64,000 nucleotides of DNA from Symbiodinium natans (lineage: Eukaryota; Sar; Dinophyceae; Suessiales; Symbiodiniaceae), in the NCBI GenBank assembly GCA_905221605.1, contig CAJNDS010000191.1, positions 367,501-431,500 of the forward strand. Reading direction: 5' to 3'. The position numbers and the translations under genes were made by a program. Positions 23,945 to 37,199 of the stretch are shown piece after piece. Positions within the stretch are counted from its first letter, which is position 1, and each line of letters opens with the position of its first letter. Under the pieces are notes generated by a model, which saw only the letters and a list, made by a program, of their open reading frames with translations, did not search any database and was not told the origin of the DNA.

Positions 23945-24610
23945 TTAGGGTGATTGAGATGGGGAAAGTCGCGCAAATCGCAAATGGTAAGCCTGAACGA
24001 ACAAGCATTCCCAAAGACATGATGGCAATGACAGTGACTCCCATTTCTTGTCTAGGTCAGGCACAATTCTCATTTGTTGGAGTGCAAGCATATAGGCCGA
24101 ATTGTAAACATCACACAGCGCATCAGTAGTACGAGGGTGAAGGTTTAGAGGGTGCAAGAAATCTGTATTTTTTTGCCCAGGTGCAATAGAACGAAGGAGG
24201 ATGCTGTCGCTCCCGGGCGGGTTCCGACGCCTCCGAAGCATCATCCGCAGCTGCGCCTGAAACTCTGCCGGCTTCTCAGGCTCCAAAACCAAAGGCTCTT
24301 CAGTTGTTGTTGCTTCCGAGGACCGGAAATCAACAGGCATCTGCACTTGGAACCCCGAATGCCTGCGCCCTTTCTGCATCCGGTAGACAGAATGGCCAAC
24401 GCAGGTATTGAGTGCAACTTTGTCCTTAGCCAGCCTTGAACGAGGCCTCAAGCCTAAGCTACCAAATCCTATCAAGTCCTTCATGCGGGCAGCCCAGGAG
24501 CCCTTTAGCGACGGCAGGCTGCAGTGCTTCAGGGCCATCGTCGCCGCCTCGTACCTGTCTTGGGTGACAGGCTGGCTCCCAAAAAGTACTTGTTTTAGTA
24601 CCCATATCAT
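23945..24610 (-). CDS. Hypothetical protein, 221-residue open frame
   Basis: An uninterrupted minus-strand frame with balanced composition. Stretches such as EEPLVLEPEKPAEFQAQLRM, RRRRNPPGSD and DALCDVYNSAYMLALQQMR look like protein rather than noise. No signal peptide, membrane segment or known motif is evident. It lies about 600 bp upstream of the oxygenase-like frame on the same strand and could belong to the same decayed element or to a separate gene. I do not recognise the family. The 5' end reaches GC-rich repeats, and an exon boundary there cannot be excluded. Confidence 0.35.
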   Translation of the reverse strand: MIWVLKQVLFGSQPVTQDRYEAATMALKHCSLPSLKGSWAARMKDLIGFGSLGLRPRSRLAKDKVALNTCVGHSVYRMQKGRRHSGFQVQMPVDFRSSEATTTEEPLVLEPEKPAEFQAQLRMMLRRRRNPPGSDSILLRSIAPGQKNTDFLHPLNLHPRTTDALCDVYNSAYMLALQQMRIVPDLDKKWESLSLPSCLWECLFVQAYHLRFARLSPSQSP

Positions 24611-26924
24611 CTATGACAAGCCCAGCCAAGAAAGAGAAAGGCGTACGACCCCTGCGACCACACGACAAAGGACCCTCGATGCCATGCCAAGGACTCCCAT
24701 GAAAAAAACAACAAGGGCCCCTGAAGGACATGGTGAACAGCGCCTACATAAAGGGGATAGGATTAGGGGCATCCTTGGGGATATAGACCCTCTGAATAAG
24801 GTCCCTTGTTTAGAGAGCCAGAAGAGGGTTAAGAAGGGGTTCCCTTTTAAGGGTCCCCCTTATCCCACCTAGGATATTACTCCACAACTGCCTGAAGTCC
24901 TCATGCCCTGGCGCCTTGGGTGTGAAGGCACGGAAGCGGTAGACATCCTGCCATGGGGTCGGGTTTAGGGCTCAGGGTCAGGGTTTCGGGTTTAGGGGTT
25001 TAGGGGTTTAGGGGTTTCAGGGGGTTGAAGAGTTTAGGGGTTTAGGGTTTCTGCAAGCACTCTCTGCAACAGCAGGGCTTCTGTTCATCTTACTCTGAAG
25101 GGAATCCTCACCTTAAAAGCAGGAACATCTCAACAACTTGTCCATGCCCCAACAGTAGCCCTGAGCTGAAGCTAGACAACTGCCTTGCTGCTGCGCGCTT
25201 CGACGCAGTTCCTCAGTGCCACAACTTGCAGAGAAAGGGGGAGAAGGGGCGACATTCTCTTAACAAATCTGCTTGGCAAGCTTTGTTCGTGTGCCACGCT
25301 CCTGCAGGACAACACGACTGGGCTCACAAATGGGACATTGGCATATTGACATGGCGGAGATGTCACCCTGCCTGCCAGGCAAATGTGGCAGCCGACTGAA
25401 CTTTTACAATGATATTCAAAAGCACGGTGAGTTTGATTGGGCATGGCTGTTCGCAGTAGCAAAAGTGTGCTTGCCATCTGCAAAAGAAACGCCATGACCA
25501 ACAAAGGACTTCTCTGCCGCTTGGGCTTCTCGGTGGGTCTTGGGTTCAGGGCGCCCCACTAGTCTGGGAGCAGTCCTACAACTACTGGGCGAGGGGGTGC
25601 TGTGGGGTTCATGGTGTTCAAGCGCCTACTCAGATTGCAACCTACAAGCCTCATGGAGAGACTGGTACGCGACAGAGGAAGAGATTTGGGCTGTTTAGTC
25701 GATGGGCCCTGTCATTCAGGGTTGAGGGTCCGGGGCTGTAGAAACAGAATCGTTAGAGAATGTCCATAGTTGCCCCAGCTCCTCCAACAACCCTCAAAAC
25801 ACTGCTGCACAACTTCGGCACGTGCCTGGCCCTCAGACCTTTGGGCCCTATAGCTCCGATCCCTGCACACGAACAACCCTAAACCCTGAACCCGCTTTTT
25901 GAACCCGGGCCCTAAACCCCAAACCATAAATCCTAAAACCTAAACCCTGCGACCACGGCTCTGTTTTTTGAGGCAGGCCGAAAAGGCAGGGAGCGCAAGG
26001 ATTGACTGGCATCCTTGGATCCATATGGGGTCTTACGAAAAAGTAAGGGTTTAGGGTTTTATTTCTACAGGGGACCCCAAGAAGGTACCCCCCCAATTCC
26101 GTGAACCACCATATGGACTTCAGGGTTAGCTTCGACTCAAGGGTGTGGGGGGTTCTTCCGTCCTGCACAGCTAGGGTTTATAGGGTTTTGGGGCTTGGGT
26201 GTCAGCGTTGCTTCTGGACTTCTGGGTTTGGGCAGCGGGAGGATGAGTGACTGAGGTATATGGGCATGTCTTCCCAGAATCAAAAATTCGGGGGCAGAAG
26301 GGGGGGTTCTCAAGCATTTCATCTCAGAAAGGGCTTCGGGTTGAGTAAGGATTGCCTCTTGGGCGCAGCGTGGGCTTTTTCCAAGTCCCAAGTTGGCCTA
26401 GCCAGGTCTGAAAACCCATCAAGTCTAGGGTTTAGGGTCTAGGGTCTAGGGTTTAGGAAGCCTGCCTTTAAAACCCGCTTCAACCTCTAGATATCTACCC
26501 GCCCTGAAAGCTCGGAAGCCCAAACACCCTGGAGACCCCGAAGCCCCACATCAACGCACCCGAAGGGGCTTTTGGTATTTTCGACTTTTGGAGGTCCTTG
26601 TTTTGGAGCTGCTCGCACCTGCGGGGCGGAGGGTTCAGATTACGATAGTGCTTTGAGATGGGGGCGTAAGGGGGTTTTGTCAGGGAACCTAAGAGGATCC
26701 GAATAGTTGGAAAATTTGGACCTCAACCCCTCATTCCACGGGGTCCGGTCGAACACTCTAAACCAACCAGCGCCGGTCACCACGGCGACAGTACATCGCA
26801 ACCGTCACTTGCAGGAGCACGATCCAAGGCCCAAAAGCGACGATTGGTCTGCACAAGGAGCATACACAGGGCACCCAGGCAGGTGCGTGCCTTCGACTGC
26901 TGAAATGAGTCATACTCGTACCCC

Positions 26925-27045
26925 CAAGGATGTACCCCGAAGAGGTTCCCTTAGCATACTCCTAGTATGGCCCTTATATCGCCCGAGGATCTTCAAAAAG
27001 GGTCCCCAAACCCAAAGTTACAACCTTGGGGGTCCAAGGGAATAT
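26925..27045. repeat. Dispersed repeat family with GATGTACCCCGAAGAGG
   Basis: AGGATGTACCCCGAAGAGGT and GTCCCCAAA-CCCAA-G with ACAACCTT-GGGGTCCAAGG also occur, in the same order and spacing, at 32266-32362. A diverged relative lies at 45025-45080. No terminal inverted repeats are obvious. Confidence 0.65.
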
Positions 27046-28348
27046 CCCATGGGGGACACGGTTCTTGCGCACTAAGCGATGGAAGCGGGAAAAAAAGCCT
27101 AGGACCAAGGCGGGGAGGGGTTTGGACCATGCACAGAATGCGCACGAGGCGAGAGGGCAGTGTGTCAACGTTGGACGATGCCAAAACCTCGGAGTTTAAG
27201 CACTCTGAAATTCCGAAACCCACAGGCGGGCTGCGAATGTCTCTGAGTCTCTCTGTTACTTTGTTTCAACAACTTCTGCTCCTATCTGCACAGCTGCATT
27301 TTGACCTTTTCCTTCCCAGAAGTTTTACAAGGATACGAATGCGCACGAGACGTCGTCTTAATGGATTTATATTATGTACGTATAGCACGTACCGGGGGAC
27401 TTGGCAAAGGTTAACTTGTGTTGCGCCCGAAGCTGATATTAATATCCTGGTGGCCTGTTTAAAGATGATTCAGTCGGGCACTTCGTTGTAGGCACTATCT
27501 CTTCACAATTTGTACGTGGCATGGCTCATGCAATCAACCTTTACACTCGGAAAGCAATTCGCTCCGCGAACATCAAAGTATGTCTTTACGATGTCGGCTC
27601 GGCAGTTTGGACACGAAGCCAGATTGAAAAACCCTTACATTATTCCCGAAATCCCAAGCCTCTCTTGCTTCACGATGCTTGGCGCAACTGAAGGTTGAAT
27701 GTCCGCGCGGTCAAGGGAGACCTCTCTGCACATAGGGGCCCTAAACGCAATCTACATTCTTCTGCTGGAAGCCTGGCGTACTGTCTGGATGTAACGAGGC
27801 CTTAGGTTTAGTGTTAGGGGTTGCGGGGTACCAGGCTCGGTATCCCGGTCCATAGCAGCAATCAAAAGCGCGCAATCACTTACCACTTGCTCATGTTCAC
27901 AACCTGGCCTGCTGCTGCACTTCCTTTCGAAACCCAGTCTGGCCGACACATCAAAACCCCAAATCCTCTTAAGCCCTCGCTACACCAAAGCCGCAGGAGG
28001 TATGTTTGCCCTAAACCCTAAACCCTAAACCCTAAGCCCTAAGCCCTAAGCCCTCAGCCCTAAACCCTAAACCCACGGTTTTTGAGTGAATGGGCTCACG
28101 GCCCAAGGCTCCGGCCGCCCTAAGCTACTCGCATTGCTACTCCCAGCCCTCACCGGCGAACTCCCAAAAGGTTCCCCCAAAACAGTGGTTGAGCTACGCC
28201 CTACACCCTAGAAAGCCCCACACCCAACAAGGCCCTGTTAAAGAACTCAACTTTTCTTTGGCAACGGGCCCGTGAGCAAAACCCAAACCCTGCCTTTAGC
28301 GGACCAAAGGTGCAGCCAAAATCGCCCCTGGCTTTGGGGGTTTGGGGT

Positions 28349-28373
28349 GGGGGGGGGGGGGGGGGGGGGGGGG
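28349..28373. repeat. Homopolymer run of 25 G
   Basis: An uninterrupted G tract, one of many long G or C runs here (also 37776-37804 and 42424-42444). Confidence 0.9.
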
Positions 28374-31300
28374 AAGGGGTTTAGGGCTTTGGGGTGTAGA
28401 GCTGGTCCTTATGTATGGGGGTGGTCAGGATCCCATTGTGAGGACCTATGTTCACCAGTGTACTGCGAATGAGTTTGTACTCTTGGGTTACTAGGGTTGG
28501 GGGGTTCGGGAAAAGGGATCATAGAGAGAGAGAGAGATGTACGTATCGATAAGAGCCGTTTTCTGATGCACCCTCGTAACTGAAACTCGCCACTTCGCCG
28601 AAACAATGGAGCGAAATGCAACGGCTTACTCTATGACCAGCTGTCTTTTGCTGCAACTAACTGCACGTGCTGCTCCCGTGACTTCTACAACACAAACTCC
28701 AACTCGATCAGAAGAGTTGTTCGATTGGAAACTAAGGGGCCTTTGAGGGCCTAAGCCAATTTTTTTACCTCAAGCCCTACACGATGCGATTGCCTTGAAA
28801 GGTATGCAGGAATAGAACAGTGGCAGTGAGGGTTTCGGATTGCTGGCGGTGTTAGGCCTTCAAAGCCCCACCGAGAATCCCAAGACCTTGCCCAGCCAAA
28901 GACACCTCTATGGGTTGTTATGTAGGGTTTGGGGCAGCCCTAAGAACCTACAAAGCTTGCGAGACTGATCAGGCTCCCCATACCCTAGATGCTAAACCCT
29001 AAACCCTAAACCCTAAACCCTAAACCCGAAACCCTAAACCCGAAACCCTAAACCCAAAACACTAAACCCGATGCTTGGCCCGACTTCGGGTGGGTGGGGC
29101 TGGCCTTGCCCCTGGGATGCTGTGGACGAAGCCCACCTGGATCGCAAAGGATTTGGAGAACTTGGGTTAGGGTTTAGGGTTTGGGGTTTAGGGTTTCGGG
29201 TTTTCGTTGGGAGGGGGCTTGGCATGTTGCGCATGTCGGGACATGACGATTTTACGACCGAGGCTTCTGGGCCACAAGGCGGACGGATTCGAACACAACC
29301 AAGCCCGGTTTTGAACCCTAACACGAAAAACGCTAAAGGCCTGTGTTTACACACGACACACATACATGTACATGTATACGTGACCTATCACCCATGACCT
29401 ACAAACCCTACCATTAGCATCAAATAAACCCCCCCGCCTACTAGCCACCCAAATCAAAGCTCCCTAATGGATGATACTTAGTACTGGTACGCCGCTAGAA
29501 TTTTTGGGGGGGTGGGAGGGAGTCCCATCATCCCTGTAAAATAAACCTATATTCTAAGCCGCAACAGCCCTGCAGCCTGTCCTCCGAACCCGAAGCCCTC
29601 AAAACCCTGTTGAAGCCGGAAACTACTTCGTGCCTCAGAACCCAAAACCCTCAACCTCCCCAAATCATCCGAAGCCCTAAACCCTCCCTCTCTCTCTCTC
29701 TCTCTCACAGGCATTCGAAACGTCAAGCCTGCCAGGGATAGCTCTTTTGGCCACCCCGTGAAAGTGTGCCCTAAACCCTAGACCCTAAATCCTGAACCCT
29801 CAAAAGCCCCAACTGAAAACTCCAAACTAGTCCAGCGCTAGCCACCTGCCCAAGGCGGAGCTCCAAACCGTGGTCGAAGGTTTGAGGGCCTCCCAAAGTA
29901 CGAGCAGGGTCTTAGGGTGCTAAGGGTTTGGGGTTTGGGGTTTAGGGTTTGGGGTTAAGGGTCTAGGGTTGAGGGTCAAAGTAGGGTTCTTCAAGGGTCT
30001 TAGGGTGCTAAGGGTTTGCGGTTTAGGGTCTAGGGTTGAGGGTCAGAGTAGGGTTTTACCAAAGTAGCGATGTAGTGTGTTAAGGGTTGTGGTGAATTAG
30101 GGTCGGGAGAACAACACACAACTTGTGTTGAGGGTCCGAACTGTAAAGCAAGGGAGTCAGGGCACCACGAGACATCCCTACAAAATTTTGGAGTTTTCCT
30201 GCTGATTGAGAGTTATCTTGGATCTTCAGGTTCATTTTTAGAGGGAAGCTCTCCAACAGAAGTGCCGGAATGCATCGACACCCCGCTTGCTTGGCTGTTC
30301 TGTTGAGGCTCAAGCCTGAATCGTAGGACTTTCACTCTCACACTTGCAATTGCCACCGTTGGCCACCACCTACCACTTGTGGTATCGGTTGAGGCAGTTT
30401 CAACTCGGACTGAGGACATGCAAGGACCCTTCAACACATACTCAAGTCTATACCGTTCGGGAGATGCCCTCCGCCCCCCCCCCCCCCCCCCCCTCCCTGA
30501 GAAAACCATCATCTCCAAAAAAACGGGTACATTAACGCCCAAGCGCCTTCAAGCACTTTAAGAAGTTGCCTCTCTTGCTTTCTCTGCGGCAGTCTCAGAT
30601 AAGGCGCAGCGACATCAAACCCTGAACCCCGACTCTTCACATGTGACACGTGCCTTGAAAACGCCCCCCGCCAACGAATTTAATCCAGTCACCAATGACT
30701 GGTCTGGATGCCTGGAGAGTAGCAATGTCTGCTGTGTGCTTAAGGTTGACCCGAACTTCATAACTAACTCATCTTGTTGGTTGCTTGGGCCCTCATATTC
30801 GGAGTCGGATGGCTTATGAATGAGGCGAAAGCTCTAAGCTCAAAGAAGTGTGGGCAAGAAGTAGCTTGCCACTTGCAGGGGCCATGTCGGGCCTTGCTCA
30901 GAAAGCTTTTTCAACTTATGCTATCTTATGCCATTTCCGAAGGCTTCTGGCTTGCAGACTTAGGTCCTAGGTATTCCTAGGTGCACATCTCTTATGAACG
31001 GGAGGTCCGAGTTGCCCACCCAGGGTTGCTGACCGAATGCACGAAGTCCTCACAATATCCGCCCCATCTCGAAACCCCAAACCCAAGACAAACGGCCCGT
31101 GTGGCCTGTGACTGTAGGTTCAGGTTTCAGACTTTAAAGGCCTAAGTGTTGTCCTTGTTGTCGTCACTGAAGTTGTTGTTGTTGCTGCTGCTGTTGTTGC
31201 TGCTGTTGTTGTGATCCTCTTGGTCGTGGTCGTAATTGTGGTGCGGTCGTGTTGTTTGCGGGTGGTTGTGGATGGACTCGATGATCCGCGGAAAGGAGGA

Positions 31301-31572
31301 TGCTTATTTCGAGACTTGCTGAGGATGTCCCCCCCTTACATAGCAGGCTCCTTTTTAGGGTTTAGGGTCTAGGGCTCCACCCTTAGCAGTCTTGCTGCGG
31401 GCAGGTTGCCATCGGTCGCACTATCCCCCTGCAACACACCGGCCGTGCCTTTTGAGCCCAACGTCCCACGCACAGTCACAGGTGCAGGTGTCTGAAAAGG
31501 GCCATAGGGGTAGCACCCCAAGATAAGCCACCCTGATCCATATCCATTGGGAAGCGAAACACTTGAAACAAC

Positions 31573-31710
31573 GGAGTCAGAAAACATGAGAATGAACTAG
31601 CAATCTCCTCAACCCAATGGAGTCAGAAAACATGAGAATGAACTAGCAATCTCCTCAACCCAATGGAGTCAGAAAACATGAGAATGAACTAGCAATCTCC
31701 TCAACCCAAG
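31573..31710. repeat. Three perfect copies of a 46-bp tandem repeat
   Basis: The unit starts GGAGTCAGAAAACATGAGAA and ends CTCCTCAACCCAA. Copies start at 31573, 31619 and 31665. Confidence 0.9.
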
Positions 31711-32265
31711 AGTAACCTAGGAATACAAAGGGTGCCCTTTTTCGTTTGAAGGGGCTTCGAGGGGAACCTGAAAACAAAACAAAGGGAATAAGGGCCTACT
31801 CCGGGTCGTTGTGGTCTCCACAGGTGGAGGTGGAGCCAAACGCAACATGGCCAGGCGTTCAAAGAAGCAAAAACAACGCCTGGCTTCCATCATGTAGTGT
31901 GTAGAGAGGAGGACAAAAACGCAACGGTGTCAACAACCAGCCAAAAAACCTCTAAACCCTAAACCGATGTGAACTCTGAATGGCGCCCGGAGCTCAGTGA
32001 CTGCGGGCTCTCTCAAACTCCCAAATCCCCCCGAAGGCAATCCCCCTGAAGACAAGGCTCCCTCTTAATCAGGTTAGGTATTGCCTTCAAAGCTGAGGGT
32101 TTTCGGGTTTAGGGTTTCGGGCTGAAGCCGTCAAATTCTGGGGCTCTTGGCGCTCTTGGTTTCGGTCGGCGAAGTCCTGGATCGCCAGCGCGCAGCCCTT
32201 GCCGAGGATGTCGGGCTTAGGTTTAGGGTCTAGGGTCTGGGGTCTGGGGATTGAGACTCGTAATC

Positions 32266-32362
32266 TTGAGGATGTACCCCGAAGAGGTTCCCTCATACTA
32301 CCTCAAGGATCTGTACAAAGGGTCCCCAAAACCCAAGGGCACAACCTTATGGGTCCAAGGTA
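32266..32362. repeat. Second copy of the GATGTACCCCGAAGAGG family
   Basis: It aligns with 26925-27045 with an internal deletion of about 15 bp. Neither copy has a coding frame worth keeping. Confidence 0.65.
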
Positions 32363-32453
32363 CAAACCCTAGAAACCCTACTGCAGCCACGACTTGACGC
32401 CAACATGCGAATCGCCCGGTGCTCTTACCTAGCAACCACCTCGCTTCAGGCAC

Positions 32454-32535
32454 GTGTATCTGGGCATGCGTCCAATTCCAAGAAGAATGCGTCAATCTGG
32501 GGCCGACACCACTCGACAGCCTTCGAGCAACAGCC
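32454..32535 (-). CDS. Candidate orphan exon
   Basis: After a CTAACAG acceptor the frame reads AVEWCRPQIDAFFLELDAC and ends before a GTGCCT donor. The hydrophobic/charged pattern is protein-like. An overlapping minus-strand frame (ELQSLLQANRAVARRL) is also open, so the frame is uncertain. No family recognised. Confidence 0.25.
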
Positions 32536-33251
32536 CTGTTAGCCTGCAGCAAAGACTGAAGCTCTTGCAAGCACCTCTCCTCTTCTTAAGCCCTAAACTA
32601 GCACACTGCCAGACATGCGCAAATTGCTGATTTGTGCTGATGATAAGGACTACTTGCTGCAAGCTCCATCTCTTCCTTGGATCATGCTGACCGCAATACT
32701 GGTTAGATTGCTAACCTACGAGCCGAAGGCCAACACCAACTCCCTGACTATGTGCAATCATGTGTTCTTGGCTCCCAACCAGCGACCGAAAGCAAAATCT
32801 GAAAACGCTTCTCAAGCCCCTCCATCCCACGTCAAGCAGCTTGCTCATGGAGTCGGATTGAGCGCCTGCCACTCTTGCTTACCGGCACGGCTTTCAATGG
32901 CATCTCGGGCTGCACAGATCTAGGATTCGGGATTTACACATGCTTTTAGACTGGAGGACTTGCGAGAGGTCGAGTCTATCCTTCAAACGCCAAGGCCCCC
33001 AAACATTCTTAAACCCAATAACCACTAAGCCCCCTCACCCGAACCCTGAGAAGAACCATTTCCCCACTCCCTCCCCACACCCGGATATTCCCAAAGCCTT
33101 TGCTCTGAATCCAGCTCGACACGCCATCTTGACATCAAATCTCCAGAAATACCCCCTAAGCCCGAAACCCCCCAAAAGCCCTTCCAAAGAGCCGATTAGC
33201 TGCCTACACCCTAAACCCTAACCTCTAAACCCTAAACCCTCAACCCTACAC

Positions 33252-34451
33252 CCCATCTCAGCCAGCTTGAGCCCCCGGCGTGCTGGCACATTCAGCTCCC
33301 GCTCCTCGTCCAAGTCCGTCCGCAACTGCCGGAGTCTAGAGTCACAGGGTTTAGGCTTCTTATCGGAGTCGAGGAGTTCCCCTAACCCTAAACCCTAAAC
33401 CCTAAACCCTAAACCCTACCCCTAAACCCTAAACCCCCTAAATCCTAAACTTTCAAGTGCTTTGGGTTTGGGGCTGGGGGGCAGGTGGGTCGTGAAGCCC
33501 GGGGGCCTGCCGCGAGCGCTCGTCGTTCTTGGCCCGATCTGTGAGCTGCGTCTTCGCGATTTCGCGGATCTCCTGGCTCTTCGGAGTTCTGAAGGGTTTA
33601 GGGTTTAGGGTTTGGGGTTTAGGGTTTGGGATTTAGGGACCTAGCTGGTCTTTGGGCCAGGCAAATTCCTTTTCTGGAATTTTGGAGCCGAAGCCGCTCC
33701 TTCAAGGGGACGATCTGGGGCATCTACTTCCCTAGGGCCCCAATGCTCTCTGAACTACCCGCAAGCGTCGAGTGCCCGAATGTAGGGTGTATGGCCATGA
33801 ACCCTAAACCCTCTAAAGCGTTTTGCCCTAAACCCTAAACCATAAACCCTAAACGGCCCTAAACCCTAAACCCTCTTAACCCTTTTTTGCAGCAGGACGC
33901 CTCGCCACTGCCTGCCTCTTAACCCTAAACCCTAAACCCTTGGGTTTGGGGAACCTAAAGATCCTTAGACGGGCCCTATTTGGCGCATCTTCAGGGAAGG
34001 CTTTTAGGGGTAGAACCTTAGGAGTGCCAGTCCTCATCCCTTGAGGTGTAGGGTTTAAGGGAGGATGGCCCCTGAACCCTAAACTGCATCAAATGACTTG
34101 GCCCCGAACTCAAGGCCTGTTGGGGTAGCTGTGGGTATCGATACATTACTTTTAAGGCAAACAAAGCCATACTTAAGCGAAAGATAACCCCCTAAACTTT
34201 ATAGATCCCTGGAACCTTACTCAGGTGGCTTCTGCTCGAGGTTGCGAGAGCCCAGAGAGGCTCGCTAAGGGAGGGGCCGACCTCACCCAAAAAACCCTCA
34301 ACCTCCCAAACCTCTGGACCCCTGTACTGCGGTGGCCCAAAAAACCCTACAAGCCCAAAAGCCCGTGGAACCTGCTTGACTTCCTTTTGGACGCGGTCAA
34401 TGCGGAACCTGCGAATGAGTGTCTCGGCTGCAACGTGCTCGGACACACATT
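33252..34451 (-). CDS. Hypothetical coiled-coil-like gene, three candidate exons
   Basis: Three minus-strand segments look like exons of one gene. 34451-34372: CVSEHVAAETLIRRFRIDRV then QKEVKQ, CTGCAG acceptor, GT donor. 33588-33507: TPKSQEIREIAKTQLTDRAK then NDERSRQ, TTCAG acceptor, GC donor. 33325-33252: LRTDLDEERELNVPARRGLK then LAEM, GGCAG acceptor, GT donor. The last two join in phase; the first does not join the second directly, so an exon is missing or a boundary is wrong. Codons are GC-rich at the third position. The product would be highly charged and helical, perhaps coiled coil. The introns hold TTTAGGG tracts (33365-33440, 33597-33640). I do not recognise the family. Confidence 0.4.
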
Positions 34452-35440
34452 CTGCAGAAACGGCGCCTACCACAACGTCTCAGTGGTAATACATACTACC
34501 CTTGTAGCCATATGGGGGGTCACGAAAAAAGGGGAGCCCTAATATAGAGCGCCAAATAGTCTTCCCCAGTATGATGCCCCTCTCCCTCGGCAGATTGGCT
34601 TGGCGACCCATGCCCCGATCACAAACCGCATCTGGCCGACTCGGGCCACACTTTAGGCGCGAAAGTTCAGGCCGAACGACCTTTTTCTTGCAACAGGGTT
34701 TTTGGGGTTTCGGGTCAAACTCTCCTAACCCTAAACATCCTATAAGCCCTCAGAAGCGCAGTCAGGGTGTTTCCCACTTGCAGAAACGCTTGGCAGAGAC
34801 TGCCTGCTTTACGAGGCACACAACGAGGCTCGGGTCGTGACTAGGGGCGAACAGCTACTGCGAATTGCAATCATGTTCCCGGAATGATGAGCCGATAACC
34901 AAAGAAAGATGAGCCGGCACTCGTACCCGAAGAAATGAGACTACTGACTAACCCGGAACCCAGAACCCCAAACTGTGGGGATCTGCGGGGCTTTGGGCAA
35001 CGCCTCTCTTTTTCCAACTTCTCGTCCATCTCGTCGCAGGTCACGACCTCGGTAGCATATCCCCGTGAACCCTGTTTTCCCACTTAGGTTTAGGGTTTAG
35101 GGTTTAGTGATGTTTTACGAGCTCTTTGTGAGCGTCGTGAGATGTTGGCAGTCTGCCCCTACGATTGCGCAAGAAACAAAACAAGAACGCACATCTGTCC
35201 GAGAACGGAGCCACTTTCTTCATAGTTTCGGAGATCTCCTCAGTGGGATTCCAGGACAGCAGTTTGCAAGGCAGCGATATGGCAATAAAGCTGCCTGCTC
35301 GCTCTGATCTCCAGATTTCTTTCGGAGAGCTCGCAGTTACACTGCCAGCCTCTGTCCGAAAGCCTTTCTGATCAATTCCAATTGAATTTTTGCCGCCCAT
35401 GGCCAAGGCAAACTGACGCAAGCTGAGAGCTCAGTGCTGC

Positions 35441-35542
35441 CGAGGCGCTTTGCGCATCTCTTGCACACTCGCGATCTCCATGTGGTAGTCGCGGCGGATG
35501 TCCTGGGCGGCATGGGTCCCATCGTGGAAATCCACGAGACCC
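35441..35542 (-). CDS. Candidate orphan exon
   Basis: After a CTAAG acceptor the frame reads GLVDFHDGTHAAQDIRRDYH then MEIASVQEMRKAP, to a possible GC donor (GCAGCA). Third-position G/C bias and charged helix content favour coding. No family recognised. A plus-strand segment about 200 bp away (35704-35790, HDLRIVRDLGKLRVANAIHE) is also open and coding-like, but its reverse complement is too, so I leave it out. Confidence 0.3.
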
Positions 35543-36899
35543 CTTAGCCGGGAAGTAAGAGAACTTGAGCCTTATTTTCGGGTTTAGGAGGCGGCGAGAG
35601 CCCTTTTCAGGTTGGTAGAAACGCCCATGACCTGTTTACAACGGCCTTGTCTACCCACAAACCTGAAACCCTAGCCCCTAAACCCCTCTGTCACGTGTGC
35701 CGAGACCCCGGACGCGCATGATCTCCGCATTGTGCGCGACCTGGGCAAGCTGCGTGTGGCAAACGCCATCCACGAGTTTGGGTTGGTTGGCTTAGGGTTT
35801 ATAGGGTTTAGGTTGATTAAGTCGAATGCCAAGAGAACACAGTTTTCCAGAAAAACTCAGATATGCAGAGCGCCACAGCCTATGATACGCCAAGCTATAC
35901 CCAACCCGACATTACTCGAATCCTCCTATGCATGATATGATGACCCTACTAAATGAACCTCATCGTGCAGACCCAACCAGGACCAAGGTTGGGGCCAGAA
36001 AGTTGCACTGCTTCTTGAAACTGACTTTCATCTCCGCCATGTCTCTGTCCTCCGGGCTTGCACTCTCACAACTGAGCCAGGCGAAGATTGAGGGCCCAAC
36101 CGTGATGACTGAGATCGATGGCGGCTCCAGTATCACACCGCCCATCCTATCGTAACCCTAAACTTGTAAGCCAAAATCGGGCACCGCCTATGGAACACCT
36201 TTTGCGACGAGCACGTAAACCCTTTCCAACAGGCCTCGTACAGCAACAGCTACGGCCAAAAAACCTTAGCCCTAAACCCTTTCTGCTAAACCCTAAGCAT
36301 GAAACTCGAAGGTCCTGCTGCTCCACACACCGGCGCCACTCCACCTGGCTCTGCTCGAAATCCTGGTGCCAAACAGTTTGCTCAACTCGTTTGTTGCTTT
36401 GTTGTGAGTAGGCATCTCCTGCAGCTCAGCTACCAAGATCCCTGTAAGGATCCAAAACCCCAAAATAGTACCCTAGTCTACTATTGGGTCGTTCCGAGGA
36501 ACCCTGTTTCAAGGGGATCGACTGTACTTTTTGGAACCTTTTAGGGGGGGGGGGGGGTCTGGGTAAGACCTACACAGGATGTCTGCCCAAGCAAGTGCGC
36601 CGCTTGCGGGTTGGAGGCCAACGGGCAGGCATCTGCCTTTTGCATGGTAGCTTGGAAGCCGAAACCACACATTAGACTTGAATCATGATGACAAAAACTC
36701 TAAAAATGAAACCGGGGTTCTGGTATATGGAAGAGCCGAAAGTGCCACAAAGTACCATGATATTTATGCTGTCAGAAGCAAGCATGCTGCTGGCCAATAA
36801 GAAAACTAACGGTTTTTTTTATGGTGTTTTCAATTGGTCTCAAGCACAACAAGATACAGCTGCAGGTGTAAGAAGAGCAGGAAATACATGTAGGTCTTA

Positions 36900-37050
36900 G
36901 GGGACGGGGACCGTACATATATACATGTATACATATATGTATCTATACATACTAATATATTAGTCTCTTACTCTATTAATATATTAATATACGAATATGT
37001 TCATATATATATATGTGTACATTTGTAAAAGTGTGTGTGTGTGTGTGTGT
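36900..37050. repeat. AT-rich and GT microsatellites
   Basis: Mixed TACATA/ATATAT sequence (36914-37012) is followed by a GT run (37030-37052). Confidence 0.85.
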
Positions 37051-37101
37051 TATGTCGTGATTCAACACTCTTTCCGTTTGCGTGCGTATCTGCACTCTAA
37101 A

Positions 37102-37199
37102 CTAAACACGAAAGTCCTTAATTGACCATGGCAACAGCTCAACATCATGGGCCAAGTCCTTCTCGAAGGACTCCTGCCGTTGGGTCAAGCCCTTCAAAC
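37102..37199 (-). CDS. Candidate C-terminal exon
   Basis: After an ACGTGCAG acceptor the frame reads LKGLTQRQESFEKDLAHDVE then LLPWSIKDFRV and a TAG stop at 37104-37102. It is a clean terminal-exon shape: acceptor, 31 codons, stop. Upstream exons were not identified and the family is unknown. Confidence 0.35.

Larger units (their letters stand above)
24960..32250. other. Long repeat-rich stretch, no gene recognised
   Basis: Telomere-like sequence lies at 24962-25050, 28010-28072, 28994-29060 and 29165-29200. Other features are a run of 25 G (28349-28373), a C run (30475-30493), TC repeats (29688-29706), CTG/TTG triplets (31160-31212) and the triplicated unit at 31573-31710. Scattered short open frames show no motif I can name. 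Confidence 0.45.
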
